Positions 44,085-52,862 of a stretch of DNA of 64,000 bases are shown here, one piece after another. The position numbers were made by a program, and so were the translations under genes. The DNA is taken from positions 350,300 through 414,299 of the forward strand of contig JANSWW010000001.1 of NCBI GenBank assembly GCA_024743275.1. The letters are read 5' to 3'. How positions within the stretch are numbered: position 1 is the stretch's first letter; each line of letters opens with the position of its first letter. The notes below the pieces were generated by a model. It searched no databases and was not told the DNA's origin. It saw nothing but the letters and a program-made list of their open reading frames with translations. Source of the stretch: Alphaproteobacteria bacterium (GTDB lineage Bacteria > Pseudomonadota > Alphaproteobacteria > JANSWW01).

Positions 44085-45278
44085 ATGATTAGCGCCACGC
44101 CCCCACCCCGCGGTTTTCCCGTCGCCGAATACGAAGCCCGCCTCACCCGCTGCCAAGCCCGTATGGCGGAGGCCGGACTGTCCGCCCTCTTGCTGACCAC
44201 CGAGCCGGAAGTGCGCTATTTCTCCGGCTTCCTCACCCAGTTCTGGCAGAGCCCGACCCGTCCCTGGTTCCTGGTCGTGCCGGCATCGGGCAAGCCGGTC
44301 GCGGTGATCCCGGAGATCGGCGGACCGGTCATGGCCCGCACCTGGGTCGAGGACATCCGGACCTGGCCGGCGCCGGATCCTCGGGACGACGGGATCGGCC
44401 TCCTGGCGGCAACCCTGAAGGAGATCGCGGGGAGCGGCGATATCGGCCTGCCCATGGGGCCAGAAAGCCATCTCCGGCTGCCGCTCGCCGCCTTCGACGC
44501 CCTGCGCAAGGACCTGCCGGGAAACGCGATCCGCGACGCAAGCCCGCTCATCGTGTCGCTGCGCCAGGTGAAATCGCCGGCGGAGATCGCCAAGATCGGG
44601 CATATCTGCGCTGTCGCCTCGGCGGCCTTCGCGCAAGCCCCGTCCCTGTTCGCAAGCGGCCAGCCGCTGATCGAAGCCTTCCGGTCCTTCAAGCGGACGC
44701 TGTTAGCGGCGGGTGCGGACGATGTTCCCTATCTTGTCGGCGGCGCCGGCCCGGACGGGTATGTGGATGTCATCTCCCCACCCACCGACGTCCCGCTCCG
44801 CGACGGCGATATCCTGATGCTGGACACGGGCGGCATGTTCGACGGCTATTTCTGCGATTTCGATCGCAATTGGGCCATCGGCCGGGCGAGCGAGAAGGCG
44901 AAAGCCGCCCACAGGACGCTCCATGCCGCGACCGACGCGGCGCTCGCGATCGCCAAACCGGGCACACGCTGCCGGGAGCTTTTCGCCACCATGCACCGGG
45001 TGATCGCCGAGGCCGGCGGCGTGTCGGAGGCGGGCTCCGTCGGCCGCTATGGGCACGGCCTCGGCATGCAGCTCACGGAATGGCCCTCGCACGCCGCCTG
45101 GGACGAGACGGTGCTGGAGCCCGGCATGGTCCTGACGCTTGAGCCTTCGATGACCTATGCCAGCGCTTTGGAAGGGGCCGGACGGCTGATGGTCCATGAG
45201 GAGAATTTGGTCGTGACGGAGGATTCGCCGGTCCTGCTCACGACCCGGGCGGCACCGGAGCTGCCGGTTATCGGCTAG
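44085..45278 (+). CDS. M24-family metallopeptidase (Xaa-Pro peptidase / DoeA-like)
   Basis: 397 aa, creatinase N-domain plus pita-bread catalytic domain. Metal ligands visible: Asp247 in LMLDTGG, Asp258 in CDFDR, His in RYGHGLGM, Glu in TLEPSM, Glu in VHEENLVV. FSGFLTQFWQSPTRPWFLVVP near the N-terminus is close to the pattern of ectoine-hydrolase-like or Xaa-Pro peptidases; no ectoine genes are nearby. No strong ribosome site before the ATG, so the start is tentative. Its stop overlaps the convergent gene by CTAG. Confidence 0.87.
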   Translation: MISATPPPRGFPVAEYEARLTRCQARMAEAGLSALLLTTEPEVRYFSGFLTQFWQSPTRPWFLVVPASGKPVAVIPEIGGPVMARTWVEDIRTWPAPDPRDDGIGLLAATLKEIAGSGDIGLPMGPESHLRLPLAAFDALRKDLPGNAIRDASPLIVSLRQVKSPAEIAKIGHICAVASAAFAQAPSLFASGQPLIEAFRSFKRTLLAAGADDVPYLVGGAGPDGYVDVISPPTDVPLRDGDILMLDTGGMFDGYFCDFDRNWAIGRASEKAKAAHRTLHAATDAALAIAKPGTRCRELFATMHRVIAEAGGVSEAGSVGRYGHGLGMQLTEWPSHAAWDETVLEPGMVLTLEPSMTYASALEGAGRLMVHEENLVVTEDSPVLLTTRAAPELPVIG

Positions 45279-45700
45279 CGGATCGCATAACGGAGGGCAG
45301 GAGCCACATAGGTCGCGTCGAAGTGATACTCCTCGACCGGCGCCGAGCGGATGTCGACCACGAAATGGGGCGCGCGCAGATAGACGAAGGCCTCGAAGGG
45401 TTCACCCCCGGCCTCCGGCTCGATATGGGTGGTGAGCCGCCGGTATCCGTCCGGCAGATGGCATTCCTCGAGATGATCCATCGCCGGCAGCCGGTCGTGC
45501 GGCACCTCGAAAAGTTCGCCCCACACCCGGTGACCCTTGCCCGGATCGTTCATCAGACAGGGCGTCAGCCACTCGCCGAAGGTCACAAGCGGGAACATCT
45601 CGACGGTGCGGTGCCGTCCCTTGAAGGGCAGACCGTCCATGTAGGGAGAGTGGTTCTGAAAGCCCCGTTTCAGGGTGCCATAGACGAAGACGAGGTTCAT
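45275..45700 (-). CDS. gamma-glutamylcyclotransferase-family (AIG2/GGACT) protein
   Basis: 141 aa. FVYGTLKRGFQNHSPYM at the N-terminus is the YGTLKxG substrate loop; VWGELFEVPHDRLPAMDHLEE carries the glutamate expected for catalysis (in DHLEE). GGACT enzymes release 5-oxoproline from gamma-glutamyl amines or peptides. A different family from chaC at 19364, so the window has two. Runs in the same direction as the ChaN-like gene 35 bases upstream. Confidence 0.9.
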   Translation of the reverse strand: MNLVFVYGTLKRGFQNHSPYMDGLPFKGRHRTVEMFPLVTFGEWLTPCLMNDPGKGHRVWGELFEVPHDRLPAMDHLEECHLPDGYRRLTTHIEPEAGGEPFEAFVYLRAPHFVVDIRSAPVEEYHFDATYVAPALRYAIR

Positions 45701-45735
45701 GGTCCGGATCCGGCTGCCTGTCGCGATGGCCCCTT

Positions 45736-46620
45736 CTACCCCGACTTCTTACGGGCTTCCAGGAATTGGCGCATCCGGTCGCAGGGGTCCGGCCGGTCGA
45801 TCGCCGGGGCGAAAGCGGTGAAATCATAGGACCCCGCCTCCCCCGCCGCGCCGTCCGCCGTCTCCCGCTGGCCGATGGAAAGAACAACGGCGTCCGGATC
45901 AAGCCGCTTCAGATAGACCGGGACCCCGATATCGTCGCGGGTATGGCCCGATCCGGCGATCAGGACCGCGCCATCTCCGTCACCGGCCACCATGGCACCC
46001 GCAAGGGCGCCGTCCCGCGCCAACTGGGAATCCACCAGCGAGGTGAGCCGGTCACGGGCGATCAACTCGCAATGGCCGACGAAGACCGCGTCGAGTTGCG
46101 GCCCGCGCACCGCCTCGCCGGGATCGGAGGCCAGCCCCCAGGCGTCCCGCTCCGCCGCGGTCAACGCGGCGAGCCCCTGGCGGGACACGTCACGCAGGGT
46201 TTCGCGCGACAGATTGCCGGCGATCTGGGAGAGCTCGAAGGCGTAGGCGAGCGCGACGAGGGGCCGGTACATCCCGTAGGACGGCCAGCCGCTGTTCGCC
46301 CAATCGAGATTGCCGGCGAAGGCGTCCGGGTCGCCGGCCGCGGCCAGGGCGTCGGCCTGGTCCCGCCGCACCATCTCCCAAACCAGGGCGGGACGGCGAC
46401 CCGCCCGCAACATCACCTCCAGGATCCGGGCCTGGGCCGCGTGATGGTCGGGATTGTCGTGCACCTCGCCCAACAGGACATAGTCCGCCCGGCCGGCGGC
46501 GGCGGCGACCTCCGCCTCGGAGACCGGCGCCCCGGTACGGTCCACCCACGTGACCGAGGCCGACGCTTCTGCGCCGCAAAAAACCGCGAGGAGGAAAACA
46601 GAGGTCAGAAATCTCAGCAC
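45736..46620 (-). CDS. ChaN-like lipoprotein/haem-binding family protein (DUF399)
   Basis: 294 aa, exported: LRFLTSVFLLAVFCGAEASAS at the N-terminus, with a cysteine in FCGA that could be a lipobox (LLAVFC). The DUF399 core has YVLLGEVHDNPDHHAAQARIL and WEMVRRDQADAL, and AGSGHTRDDIGVPVYL near the C-terminus. ChaN of Campylobacter binds haem in iron uptake. GTG start; AGGAG lies 8 bases upstream, better than any ATG nearby. Confidence 0.85.
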   Translation of the reverse strand: MLRFLTSVFLLAVFCGAEASASVTWVDRTGAPVSEAEVAAAAGRADYVLLGEVHDNPDHHAAQARILEVMLRAGRRPALVWEMVRRDQADALAAAGDPDAFAGNLDWANSGWPSYGMYRPLVALAYAFELSQIAGNLSRETLRDVSRQGLAALTAAERDAWGLASDPGEAVRGPQLDAVFVGHCELIARDRLTSLVDSQLARDGALAGAMVAGDGDGAVLIAGSGHTRDDIGVPVYLKRLDPDAVVLSIGQRETADGAAGEAGSYDFTAFAPAIDRPDPCDRMRQFLEARKKSG

Positions 46621-46727
46621 AAAATCACTCCTTCAACCCATGACGCGGCTTCGCCTTTCGGCGACCGCGTCCTATAGTCATTCTACGCTCGCCAACCCGC
46701 AATAGGACCATCCACGGAGGATAGGCT

Positions 46728-48038
46728 TTGCCGCTTTCCATGCATCCGCTGCGCGCGGACATCGACAACGAGCTCCACAGCCGCCCTCCCCTTGATCTCG
46801 CCGCCACCGCCGTGGTGCAGATGCTCGCCCTGACAGCGCCCGAGAACGGCACCCTGTCGATGGAGCCGATCACGGCGCTGTTCGACCATTTCGGCCTCGA
46901 CCACCCGGCGGCCGGCGAACGGCAGACCATCCGCGAGATCGAGGGACATCTATTGAAATGGGAGCGGCATGGCGAGTTCGAGTCCTTCACCCTGGCGGAG
47001 GCGCGGGAGCCGAGGCACCAGGGGGTGCCATGGCGGGACCGCAGCGTTCTGTGGACGGAAATCGCCGACCTCGTCGCGACCCATCATCCGGGCCGATGCG
47101 TCGTCGCCTGCCGGGTGGCTGTCGTCGATGTCGGCGACGGCGACCCGACGGCCTTCGATCCCACGCCCTATTTCGAACCGGGCGAAATGCGCGGGGCCGC
47201 CGTCCTCGGCGGGGCCGGGGCCATGTGGACGGATTTCCGCATCGGCAAGGACGGCTATACCCAATTCGTCACCGCCCTGCAGGATATGACCCCGACCCGG
47301 CGGGGCCGGCTGGTGCAGCGCATCCTTGAGATCGAGACCTATCGCTTCATGGCGATGCTCGGCTTCCCGGTCGCCCGCTCGGTGCAGCAGAAGCTGACCG
47401 AGATCGAGAACGAGCTATTGGCCATCACCAACAGCTTCGGCGATGACGACGGAGCGCCCCGGGACCGGAACGCCGACCGCGATCTGCTCGACCGCATTCA
47501 GCAGATGGCCATGGACGCCTCCCAGGTTTCCGAGGCCTCCAGTTTCCGGCTGTCGGCGACGGCCGCCTATGACGCCATTGTCCATGCGCGGATCGAAGAG
47601 CTTCGGGAACAGCGGATCGAGGGCATATCCCGGCCGTCGACCTTCCTCAACAGGCGGATGGGGCCGGCCATGGCGACCTGCGATACGGTCCGTCGACGCC
47701 AGCAGGACGTGTCCCGCCGGATCTCGGACGCGTCGATGATGCTGCGCGCCCGGGTGGACATCGCGATGGAGACGCAGACATTGAGCATCCTGGAGACAAT
47801 CCAGAACACCTCCAAAACGCAGGTGCGCCTGCAGCGCGCGGTCGAGGGCCTGTCGATCGTCGCGATCAGCTATTATCTGATCTCGATCCTGAACGTGTTC
47901 CTGAAGGGCGGGGAGAAGATCGGCATCCTGCCGTCCTGGGAACTGGCCGGCGCCGCCATCGCGCCGATCGCCATCATCCTGGTGATCTATCTCTCCCGGC
48001 GCGCCACCCGGCCCGCCAAACAGATCGAAGAGGAATAG
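46728..48038 (+). CDS. DUF3422 membrane protein, TTG start
   Basis: 436 aa. DUF3422: ELHSRPPLDL near the N-terminus and MAMLGFPVARSVQQKLTEIE, then two transmembrane helices near the C-terminus (LSIVAISYYLISILNVF and ELAGAAIAPIAIILVIYLS) flanking KGGEKIGILPSW. Function unknown. The TTG at 46728 has a perfect GGAGG at the right spacing (7 bases), while the ATG at 46740 is too far from it; TTG is preferred. Confidence 0.88.
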   Translation: MPLSMHPLRADIDNELHSRPPLDLAATAVVQMLALTAPENGTLSMEPITALFDHFGLDHPAAGERQTIREIEGHLLKWERHGEFESFTLAEAREPRHQGVPWRDRSVLWTEIADLVATHHPGRCVVACRVAVVDVGDGDPTAFDPTPYFEPGEMRGAAVLGGAGAMWTDFRIGKDGYTQFVTALQDMTPTRRGRLVQRILEIETYRFMAMLGFPVARSVQQKLTEIENELLAITNSFGDDDGAPRDRNADRDLLDRIQQMAMDASQVSEASSFRLSATAAYDAIVHARIEELREQRIEGISRPSTFLNRRMGPAMATCDTVRRRQQDVSRRISDASMMLRARVDIAMETQTLSILETIQNTSKTQVRLQRAVEGLSIVAISYYLISILNVFLKGGEKIGILPSWELAGAAIAPIAIILVIYLSRRATRPAKQIEEE

Positions 48039-48069
48039 GTCAAACCGACAGGGACGAGGCGGCCAGAGG

Positions 48070-48987
48070 TCAAATGGCCGGCTTGCGAATGCCGTCCCCG
48101 AACGCACGCAACGCCCGCATGGTACGCCTGTGGGGGTCCCCGATCCGGAGCTTCGCCAGGAGGTAATTGGCGAACAGCCGCCAATCGGCCCTGCCGGACC
48201 GGCGCCGCGCCCAATGCCAGGCGCGCCCGGCCGCCTTCTGGGCGATCCACCATCCGAAGCGGCTCTTGTACTCCGGATAATCCCGCATGAAGTTCGCCTG
48301 AGCGATCGTCACGTCGTGCAGGATCTGCCGCTGATTGTTCGACATATGGAAGACGTCGTCGCTCGGCTTCAGGAAATAGAAGACCGTGTCGGGAACCTCC
48401 GCGACCCGGGACCGGGCGGCGAGCCGCAACGGCAGCGACACATCCTGGACGAAGACAGCGGGATCGCACCCCCCAGCGGCCTTCACCGACGCGGCGCGGG
48501 CGAGCCAACCGGAAGGGTTGCACACCCGGCCGTTGAGCACGTCCCACACCGGGTCGTCCTTGACCTCGATGTCGGACAACCGCAGCGACTGTCCATAGGA
48601 CGGCGGCATGCCGGCGTCGGCGAGATAGGGTTCGCTCTGACCGAAGATCACGTCCGCCTGTCCGCGCTCCAGCCCCGCCAGCAACAGCGCCGTCGCGTCC
48701 GGATGCAGGATATCGTCGCCATCCTGCCCCTTGATGAAATCGCCCGTCACCAGACCGAACGCCGTGTTCAAGGCCCCGCTGGGGCCGGCGTTTTCCTGGG
48801 TGACCACCACCATGCCTGGGGTGTTTTCCGCCATGGCCCGCAACAAAGAGAGCGAGCTATCGGTCGACCCGTCATCGACAAAGATGTACTCGCGGTCGAA
48901 ATCACCCTTTTGGGCGACGATCGCGTCGACCACACGTTCGATGACCGGGGCCTTGTTGTAGACGGTCGTGACGAAGCTGATCAGCAT
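48070..48987 (-). CDS. family 2 glycosyltransferase
   Basis: 305 aa. GT-A fold: SFVTTVYNKAPVIERVVDAI, FVDDGSTDSSL (nucleotide-binding DDGSTD) and GQDGDDILHPDA with the DxD-like acidic pair, then FVQDVSLPLRLA, the acceptor region. The C-terminus is basic and helical (RRRSGRADWRLFANYLLAKLR), possibly membrane-peripheral. No other glycan genes are nearby, so the acceptor is unknown. Convergent with DUF3422. Confidence 0.92.
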   Translation of the reverse strand: MLISFVTTVYNKAPVIERVVDAIVAQKGDFDREYIFVDDGSTDSSLSLLRAMAENTPGMVVVTQENAGPSGALNTAFGLVTGDFIKGQDGDDILHPDATALLLAGLERGQADVIFGQSEPYLADAGMPPSYGQSLRLSDIEVKDDPVWDVLNGRVCNPSGWLARAASVKAAGGCDPAVFVQDVSLPLRLAARSRVAEVPDTVFYFLKPSDDVFHMSNNQRQILHDVTIAQANFMRDYPEYKSRFGWWIAQKAAGRAWHWARRRSGRADWRLFANYLLAKLRIGDPHRRTMRALRAFGDGIRKPAI

Positions 48988-49039
48988 CCCGGTGCTCCGC
49001 GCCGGGCCGAAACCGCAGGATCGCCCCCGCCCCTAGAAG

Positions 49040-49071
49040 TTCAGTGGGTCCAGGACTCAATGGGTCCAGGA
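49040..49071 (-). repeat. 16-bp tandem duplication spanning the stop codon of the NDUFS4-like gene
   Basis: Two copies (49040-49055 and 49056-49071) that differ at two positions. The stop TGA (49057-49059) lies in the copy nearer the gene; the second copy follows it. The duplication therefore repeats the last codons and the stop region. Confidence 0.75.
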
Positions 49072-49365
49072 AAAGCGCCGCTTGGTCGCGAAGTTGTCGG
49101 CGTAGGCCTTGGGCTTCACCGTGCGGTGATGGGGCTCGGTGACGATGAACTGCCAGCCCTTTTTCTCGGCATATTGGATGGCGTCTTCCTTCGTTTCGAA
49201 TGTAAGGCGCACCTGATTGAGGGTGTCGCCAGAGGACTGCCAGCCCATCAACGGGTCGGGATCGCGGCGGGTCGCCGGATCGAAATCGAGAATCCACTTC
49301 TTCGCCTTGGCCCGGCCGGACTGCATCGCCGTTTTCGCCGGCTGGTAAATGCGTGCTACCGCCAT
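49057..49365 (-). CDS. NDUFS4-like accessory subunit of respiratory complex I
   Basis: 102 aa. MAVARIYQPAKTAMQSGRAKAKKWILDFDP and GDTLNQVRLTFETKEDAIQYAEKKGWQF are the hallmark stretches of the ETC complex I subunit family (NDUFS4/18 kDa), an alphaproteobacterial and mitochondrial subunit. GGGGAAGG about 5 bases before the ATG sets the start. The nuo operon is not in view, as usual for this gene. Confidence 0.92.
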   Translation of the reverse strand: MAVARIYQPAKTAMQSGRAKAKKWILDFDPATRRDPDPLMGWQSSGDTLNQVRLTFETKEDAIQYAEKKGWQFIVTEPHHRTVKPKAYADNFATKRRFSWTH

Positions 49366-49474
49366 GGAACCTTCCCCATATCGAAACGCTTTCGTGGGTC
49401 CCGATGTATCATCAAGGCCCGACGGTTGAAAGCCCGATCGCGACGCGGTTCGCAGGTCTCCGGAACGGCGGCGA

Positions 49475-49654
49475 TCAGCCCGTCTGTTTGATCGCCATCG
49501 AGATGGACCGGCCGAAATCACGAGTCGCCGCGGCCATCAGTTCCATCCGGTTCGCATAGTCCGCCAATTCGGCGCGCAATTTCTCGTTCTCCGTCTTGAG
49601 CTGAGCGACCTCGCGCCGCAGCATGAATTCGGAGGTGACGACACCATCGGTCAT
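49475..49654 (-). CDS. small coiled-coil protein
   Basis: 59 aa. Heptad-like helix SEFMLRREVAQLKTENEKLRAELADYANRME from about residue 7, then MAAATRDFGRSISMAIKQTG. Could be a small dimeric coiled-coil; not recognised. ATG at 49654 with GGGGAGATC upstream; an ATG seven codons earlier lacks a ribosome site. Separated from the complex I subunit by 109 bases on the same strand. Confidence 0.65.
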   Translation of the reverse strand: MTDGVVTSEFMLRREVAQLKTENEKLRAELADYANRMELMAAATRDFGRSISMAIKQTG

Positions 49655-49795
49655 TTTCGATCTCCCCAAAGGCAATGGGGCCTTTTAACGGGGTCTCTTC
49701 GGAATACGAACCGAGATCAGGCTTAAACCCGAAAAAATCATTATTTCCAGAGAGTTGGTAAAAGCTTTTTAAGGATGGTTGCGCAGGCTGGGGGG

Positions 49796-50149
49796 CTATC
49801 CGTCGGACATTTCCCGCGTGGAATCCTCCAGCGCCTCGGCGAACAGACTGCCGCAGATCTCCGGATGGCCATTGCAGCAGTCCCGCGTCAGGAATCCGAG
49901 CAGTTCCCGCATCCCATCCACATTGACAGCGTAATAGATATGCCGGTGGACCCGCCAGGAGCCCAACAGCCCGGCCCGTTCAAGATGGCCGAGATGAAAA
50001 GAGACCTTGGACGCGCCGAGGTCCAGCTTCTCCGCGATCTCGCCGGCCGACAGCCCAAGCGGGCCGACCGACATCAGCGTCCGGAAGATCTTGAGGCGGT
50101 GTTCCTGCGCCAGAGCGGCCAGGGATCTGATGGCATCTTGATCATTCAT
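49796..50149 (-). CDS. arsR: ArsR-family metalloregulator, likely arsenite-responsive
   Basis: 117 aa from ATG at 50149 (a longer start at 50224 is possible). Winged-helix core ALAQEHRLKIFRTLM...LSAGEIAEKLDLGASKVSFHLGHLERAGLL. C-terminal cysteines Cys91, Cys92 and Cys99 (DCCNGHPEIC) match the C-C-x-x-x-C type As(III) site of alphaproteobacterial/Acidithiobacillus ArsR proteins. Divergent from a dehydratase and an AqpS-like channel; a 9-bp inverted repeat at 50147-50176 overlaps this start codon and is a likely operator. Confidence 0.85.
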   Translation of the reverse strand: MNDQDAIRSLAALAQEHRLKIFRTLMSVGPLGLSAGEIAEKLDLGASKVSFHLGHLERAGLLGSWRVHRHIYYAVNVDGMRELLGFLTRDCCNGHPEICGSLFAEALEDSTREMSDG

Positions 50150-50176
50150 TTCAACACAACAATTATCGTTGAAATG
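50147..50176. promoter_or_regulatory. 9-bp inverted repeat, probable ArsR operator
   Basis: CATTTCAAC (50147-50155) and GTTGAAATG (50168-50176), a perfect 9-bp inverted repeat with a 12-base AT-rich spacer, in the gap between arsR and the divergent dehydratase. The left arm overlaps the arsR ATG. A further GTTGAAA half-site lies at 50258-50264, just before the dehydratase start. Confidence 0.65.
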
Positions 50177-50272
50177 ACAATCTGTAAAGGTGTAGGAAGG
50201 CAGCGAAAGAGCTTTTTCGGCCATGCTCAATCCCCGTGCCGCCTCCACGCCGATCCAGTTGAAAGACGCCAA

Positions 50273-51271
50273 ATGGGAAACGAACCAGCCTTGTTGATGA
50301 CGCCGCCACTGGAGGCGGTCCGCGACGCCGCGGCGGCCCTTTCCGGCGTCGCCGTCCGCACGCCGCTGCTGGAGAGCCCCGAGGCCAACGAGACCCTGGG
50401 CGGGCGGCTGCTGTTGAAGGCGGAGAGCATGCAGCGGACCGGCGCCTTCAAGATCCGCGGCGCCTATAACCGGATGCGGCTGATGACGGATGAAGAGCGG
50501 GTGCGCGGGGTCGTGACCTATTCCTCCGGAAATCACGCACTGGGCGTGGCGGTGGCCGCCCGCCTTCTGGGCAGTTCCTCCGTGATCGTCATGCCGTCGG
50601 ACGCGCCGCACCAGAAAATCGAGGCGGTCCGGGCGCTCGGCGCCGAGGTGGTGACCTATGACCGCGATACCGAGAAAAGCGCCGACGTTGTCGGGCGCAT
50701 CATCGCCGAGAGCGGCCGCATCGAGCTGCCGCCCAGCGGCAATCCGGATGTCCATGCGGGCGCGGCAACGATCCCCCTCGAATTGCTCGAACAAGCCGGG
50801 GAGAAGGACACGGCCCTGGACGCCGTTTTGATCCCCTGCGGCGGCGGCGGCCTTACGGCCATGACCGCCTATGTGATGGCCGAAATGGCGCCGAAGACCG
50901 CGGTATACGCGGTCGAACCGGCGGCCTTCGACGATACGCGACGGTCGCTGGACGCCGGCGAGCGACTGACCAATCCGGTCGGGCGCCGGACGATCTGCGA
51001 TTCGATCATGACCCCGATGCCGAATCCCCACACCTTCGCGATCAACAAGCGCTATCTCACCGGCGGCCTGGTCGCCGACGACGACGCGGTCCACCGCGCC
51101 CTGCGCTTCGCCTACGACCATTTCAAGATCGTCGTCGAACCCGGGGCCGCGGTCGGAATCGCCGCCGTGCTCGAAGGCGAGGTCGACATCGCCGGGCGCA
51201 CCATCGCGACCGTGATCACCGGCGGCAACGTCGCGACCGACCGGTTTTGCGACCTGCTGCATACCGCCTGA
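50273..51271 (+). CDS. threonine dehydratase / serine racemase-like PLP enzyme
   Basis: 332 aa, fold type II PLP enzyme. PLP lysine Lys60 in RTGAFKIRGAYNR, SSGNHALGVAVAA, GGGGLTAMTAYV glycine loop, and GNVATDRFCDLL near the end. Could deaminate threonine or serine or racemise serine; no C-terminal ACT domain, so not the isoleucine-feedback-regulated IlvA form. ATG at 50273 overlaps nothing and gives the usual length. Transcribed away from arsR and toward the channel gene, 50 bases before it. Confidence 0.88.
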   Translation: MGNEPALLMTPPLEAVRDAAAALSGVAVRTPLLESPEANETLGGRLLLKAESMQRTGAFKIRGAYNRMRLMTDEERVRGVVTYSSGNHALGVAVAARLLGSSSVIVMPSDAPHQKIEAVRALGAEVVTYDRDTEKSADVVGRIIAESGRIELPPSGNPDVHAGAATIPLELLEQAGEKDTALDAVLIPCGGGGLTAMTAYVMAEMAPKTAVYAVEPAAFDDTRRSLDAGERLTNPVGRRTICDSIMTPMPNPHTFAINKRYLTGGLVADDDAVHRALRFAYDHFKIVVEPGAAVGIAAVLEGEVDIAGRTIATVITGGNVATDRFCDLLHTA

Positions 51272-51321
51272 AAGACGCCACCGCCCATGCCACGCCACTT
51301 CTCGACCGGGGACCCGATGAT

Positions 51322-52011
51322 ATGACCAGAAGACTGTTCGCCGAATTCGTCGGCACCCTGTTCCTGCTCGCCACCGTCGTCGGCTCCGGGATCATGGCGG
51401 AGCGGCTCGCCGACGGGAACATCGCCATCGCGCTGCTCGGCAACACCATCCCCACCGGCGCGATCCTGGTCGTGCTGATCCTCTGTTTCGGGCCGATCTC
51501 CGGGGCTCACTTCAACCCGGCGGTCTCGCTGTCCTTCGCGCTGCGGCGGGAAATCGCCCGGGCCGAGGCGTCGCTCTATGTCATGGCCCAGGTGGCCGGC
51601 GGCATCGCCGGTGTGGTGATCGCCCATCTGATGTTCGACAATCCGCTGATCGACCCGTCGATCAAGGAGCGCGCCGGCCTCGGCCAATGGGTCGGCGAGT
51701 TCGTCGCCACCTTCGGGCTCGTCGGGACGATCCTGTGCTGCCTGAAGACAAGGCGGGAGGTCATTCCCTTCGCCGTCGGCCTTTACATCACGGCGGCCTA
51801 TTGGTTCACCTCCTCGACCTCCTTCGCCAATCCGGCGGTGACCATCGCCCGGGCGCTCTCCGATACCTTCGCCGGCATCAATCCCGAAAATGTCGCCGCC
51901 TTCGTCGCGGTCCAGCTCGTGGCCGCCATCGCCGCCACCCTGTTCTTCGGCTGGCTGTTGCGGGACACGGAGGAAGAAACGGCCGTTGAGCTGACACAGT
52001 CCAACGATTGA
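51322..52011 (+). CDS. aqpS: MIP-family channel, AqpS-like
   Basis: 229 aa, six membrane helices with two half-helix loops. NPA motifs at 65-67 (HFNPAVS) and 170-172 (FANPAVT). The residue after the second NPA is Val173, where most aquaporins have the selectivity-filter Arg; Sinorhizobium AqpS, an arsenite channel in an arsR-aqpS operon, is also recalled to have Val there. Small uncharged solutes such as As(III) are a plausible substrate. A dehydratase separates it from arsR. Start ATG at 51322, weak ribosome site. Confidence 0.85.
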   Translation: MTRRLFAEFVGTLFLLATVVGSGIMAERLADGNIAIALLGNTIPTGAILVVLILCFGPISGAHFNPAVSLSFALRREIARAEASLYVMAQVAGGIAGVVIAHLMFDNPLIDPSIKERAGLGQWVGEFVATFGLVGTILCCLKTRREVIPFAVGLYITAAYWFTSSTSFANPAVTIARALSDTFAGINPENVAAFVAVQLVAAIAATLFFGWLLRDTEEETAVELTQSND

Positions 52012-52022
52012 ACGTCGAAACG

Positions 52023-52862
52023 TCAGACCGGCGCTTCCTCGCTGACCCCGACCAACCGATTGATCTGCACCTTGATGTCGTGGGGAACGTGCGAGGGCAC
52101 GAAGCTGGCGCAATCCTTCAAGGACACGGGAACGAAGACATCGCCCTTCTTCTGGACCAGCCAGAACCCGTAGTGCATGGACACCGACGGGAAGGCCTCC
52201 CCGACGGCCCGCGTCACCCCTGGGTGATACTGCCTGCCCGTCTTGGGATCCCAGGCCAGGTCGACATCGCCGCTCGCCTTCATGTGCTCGATGTCCACCT
52301 CGCCCATGAGAAGTTCCAAATCGTCACCGCAGATAACGCCACCTTCGGAAACCAGCTTTTTGGCGATTTCGATATCCTGTCTGGTGGACTCGTAATGGTG
52401 GTTGCCATCGAGATAGATCAGATCGAAGAAGCCGGGCCGGAGGAACGCCGACGCGCGGGCAAACCCACCGCGAATATGATCGATTTCCACCGAGGCGGGC
52501 GCGAATCCGATATTGTGGCGAAAGAGATCATAGGCCAGCCCGGTTTCCAAAAGGCTATTGAAGTTGCGGTATATCTCCCCGTCGGCAACTTCCTTGTCGG
52601 AAAAATACACTTCCCAAGGATCGACGCAGAGCAGGGATTTCGGACCGGACGCGAACATCTCGAGCGCCTCGGCCCAGACAAGCGCACTGGATCCCAGCCA
52701 CGATCCGACTTCCAGAAAACGCATCCCGTCGTCCCGATCCTTCGCCAGATAATGAACCGTCGCCGTCATGGGCAGGTATCGGTGAGCCCCGAGCAACCCC
52801 ATCATGGGGCCACCGAAGAAGGGCTCATTCGGAAAAAGCAATTCGTGAATTTGCTTATACAT
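52023..52862 (-). CDS. class I SAM-dependent methyltransferase (Methyltransf_24/CmcI-like)
   Basis: 279 aa. SAM motif MRFLEVGSWLGSSALVWAEAL, then FFDLIYLDGNHHYESTRQDIEIAKKLVSEGGVICGDDLE with the acidic LDGNHHYE stretch typical of CmcI/TylF-like or FkbM-type O-methyltransferases; a metal site is likely. Substrate unknown, often sugars of surface glycans or secondary metabolites. Upstream DNA is AT-rich and may hold its promoter. Convergent with aqpS. Confidence 0.85.
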   Translation of the reverse strand: MYKQIHELLFPNEPFFGGPMMGLLGAHRYLPMTATVHYLAKDRDDGMRFLEVGSWLGSSALVWAEALEMFASGPKSLLCVDPWEVYFSDKEVADGEIYRNFNSLLETGLAYDLFRHNIGFAPASVEIDHIRGGFARASAFLRPGFFDLIYLDGNHHYESTRQDIEIAKKLVSEGGVICGDDLELLMGEVDIEHMKASGDVDLAWDPKTGRQYHPGVTRAVGEAFPSVSMHYGFWLVQKKGDVFVPVSLKDCASFVPSHVPHDIKVQINRLVGVSEEAPV

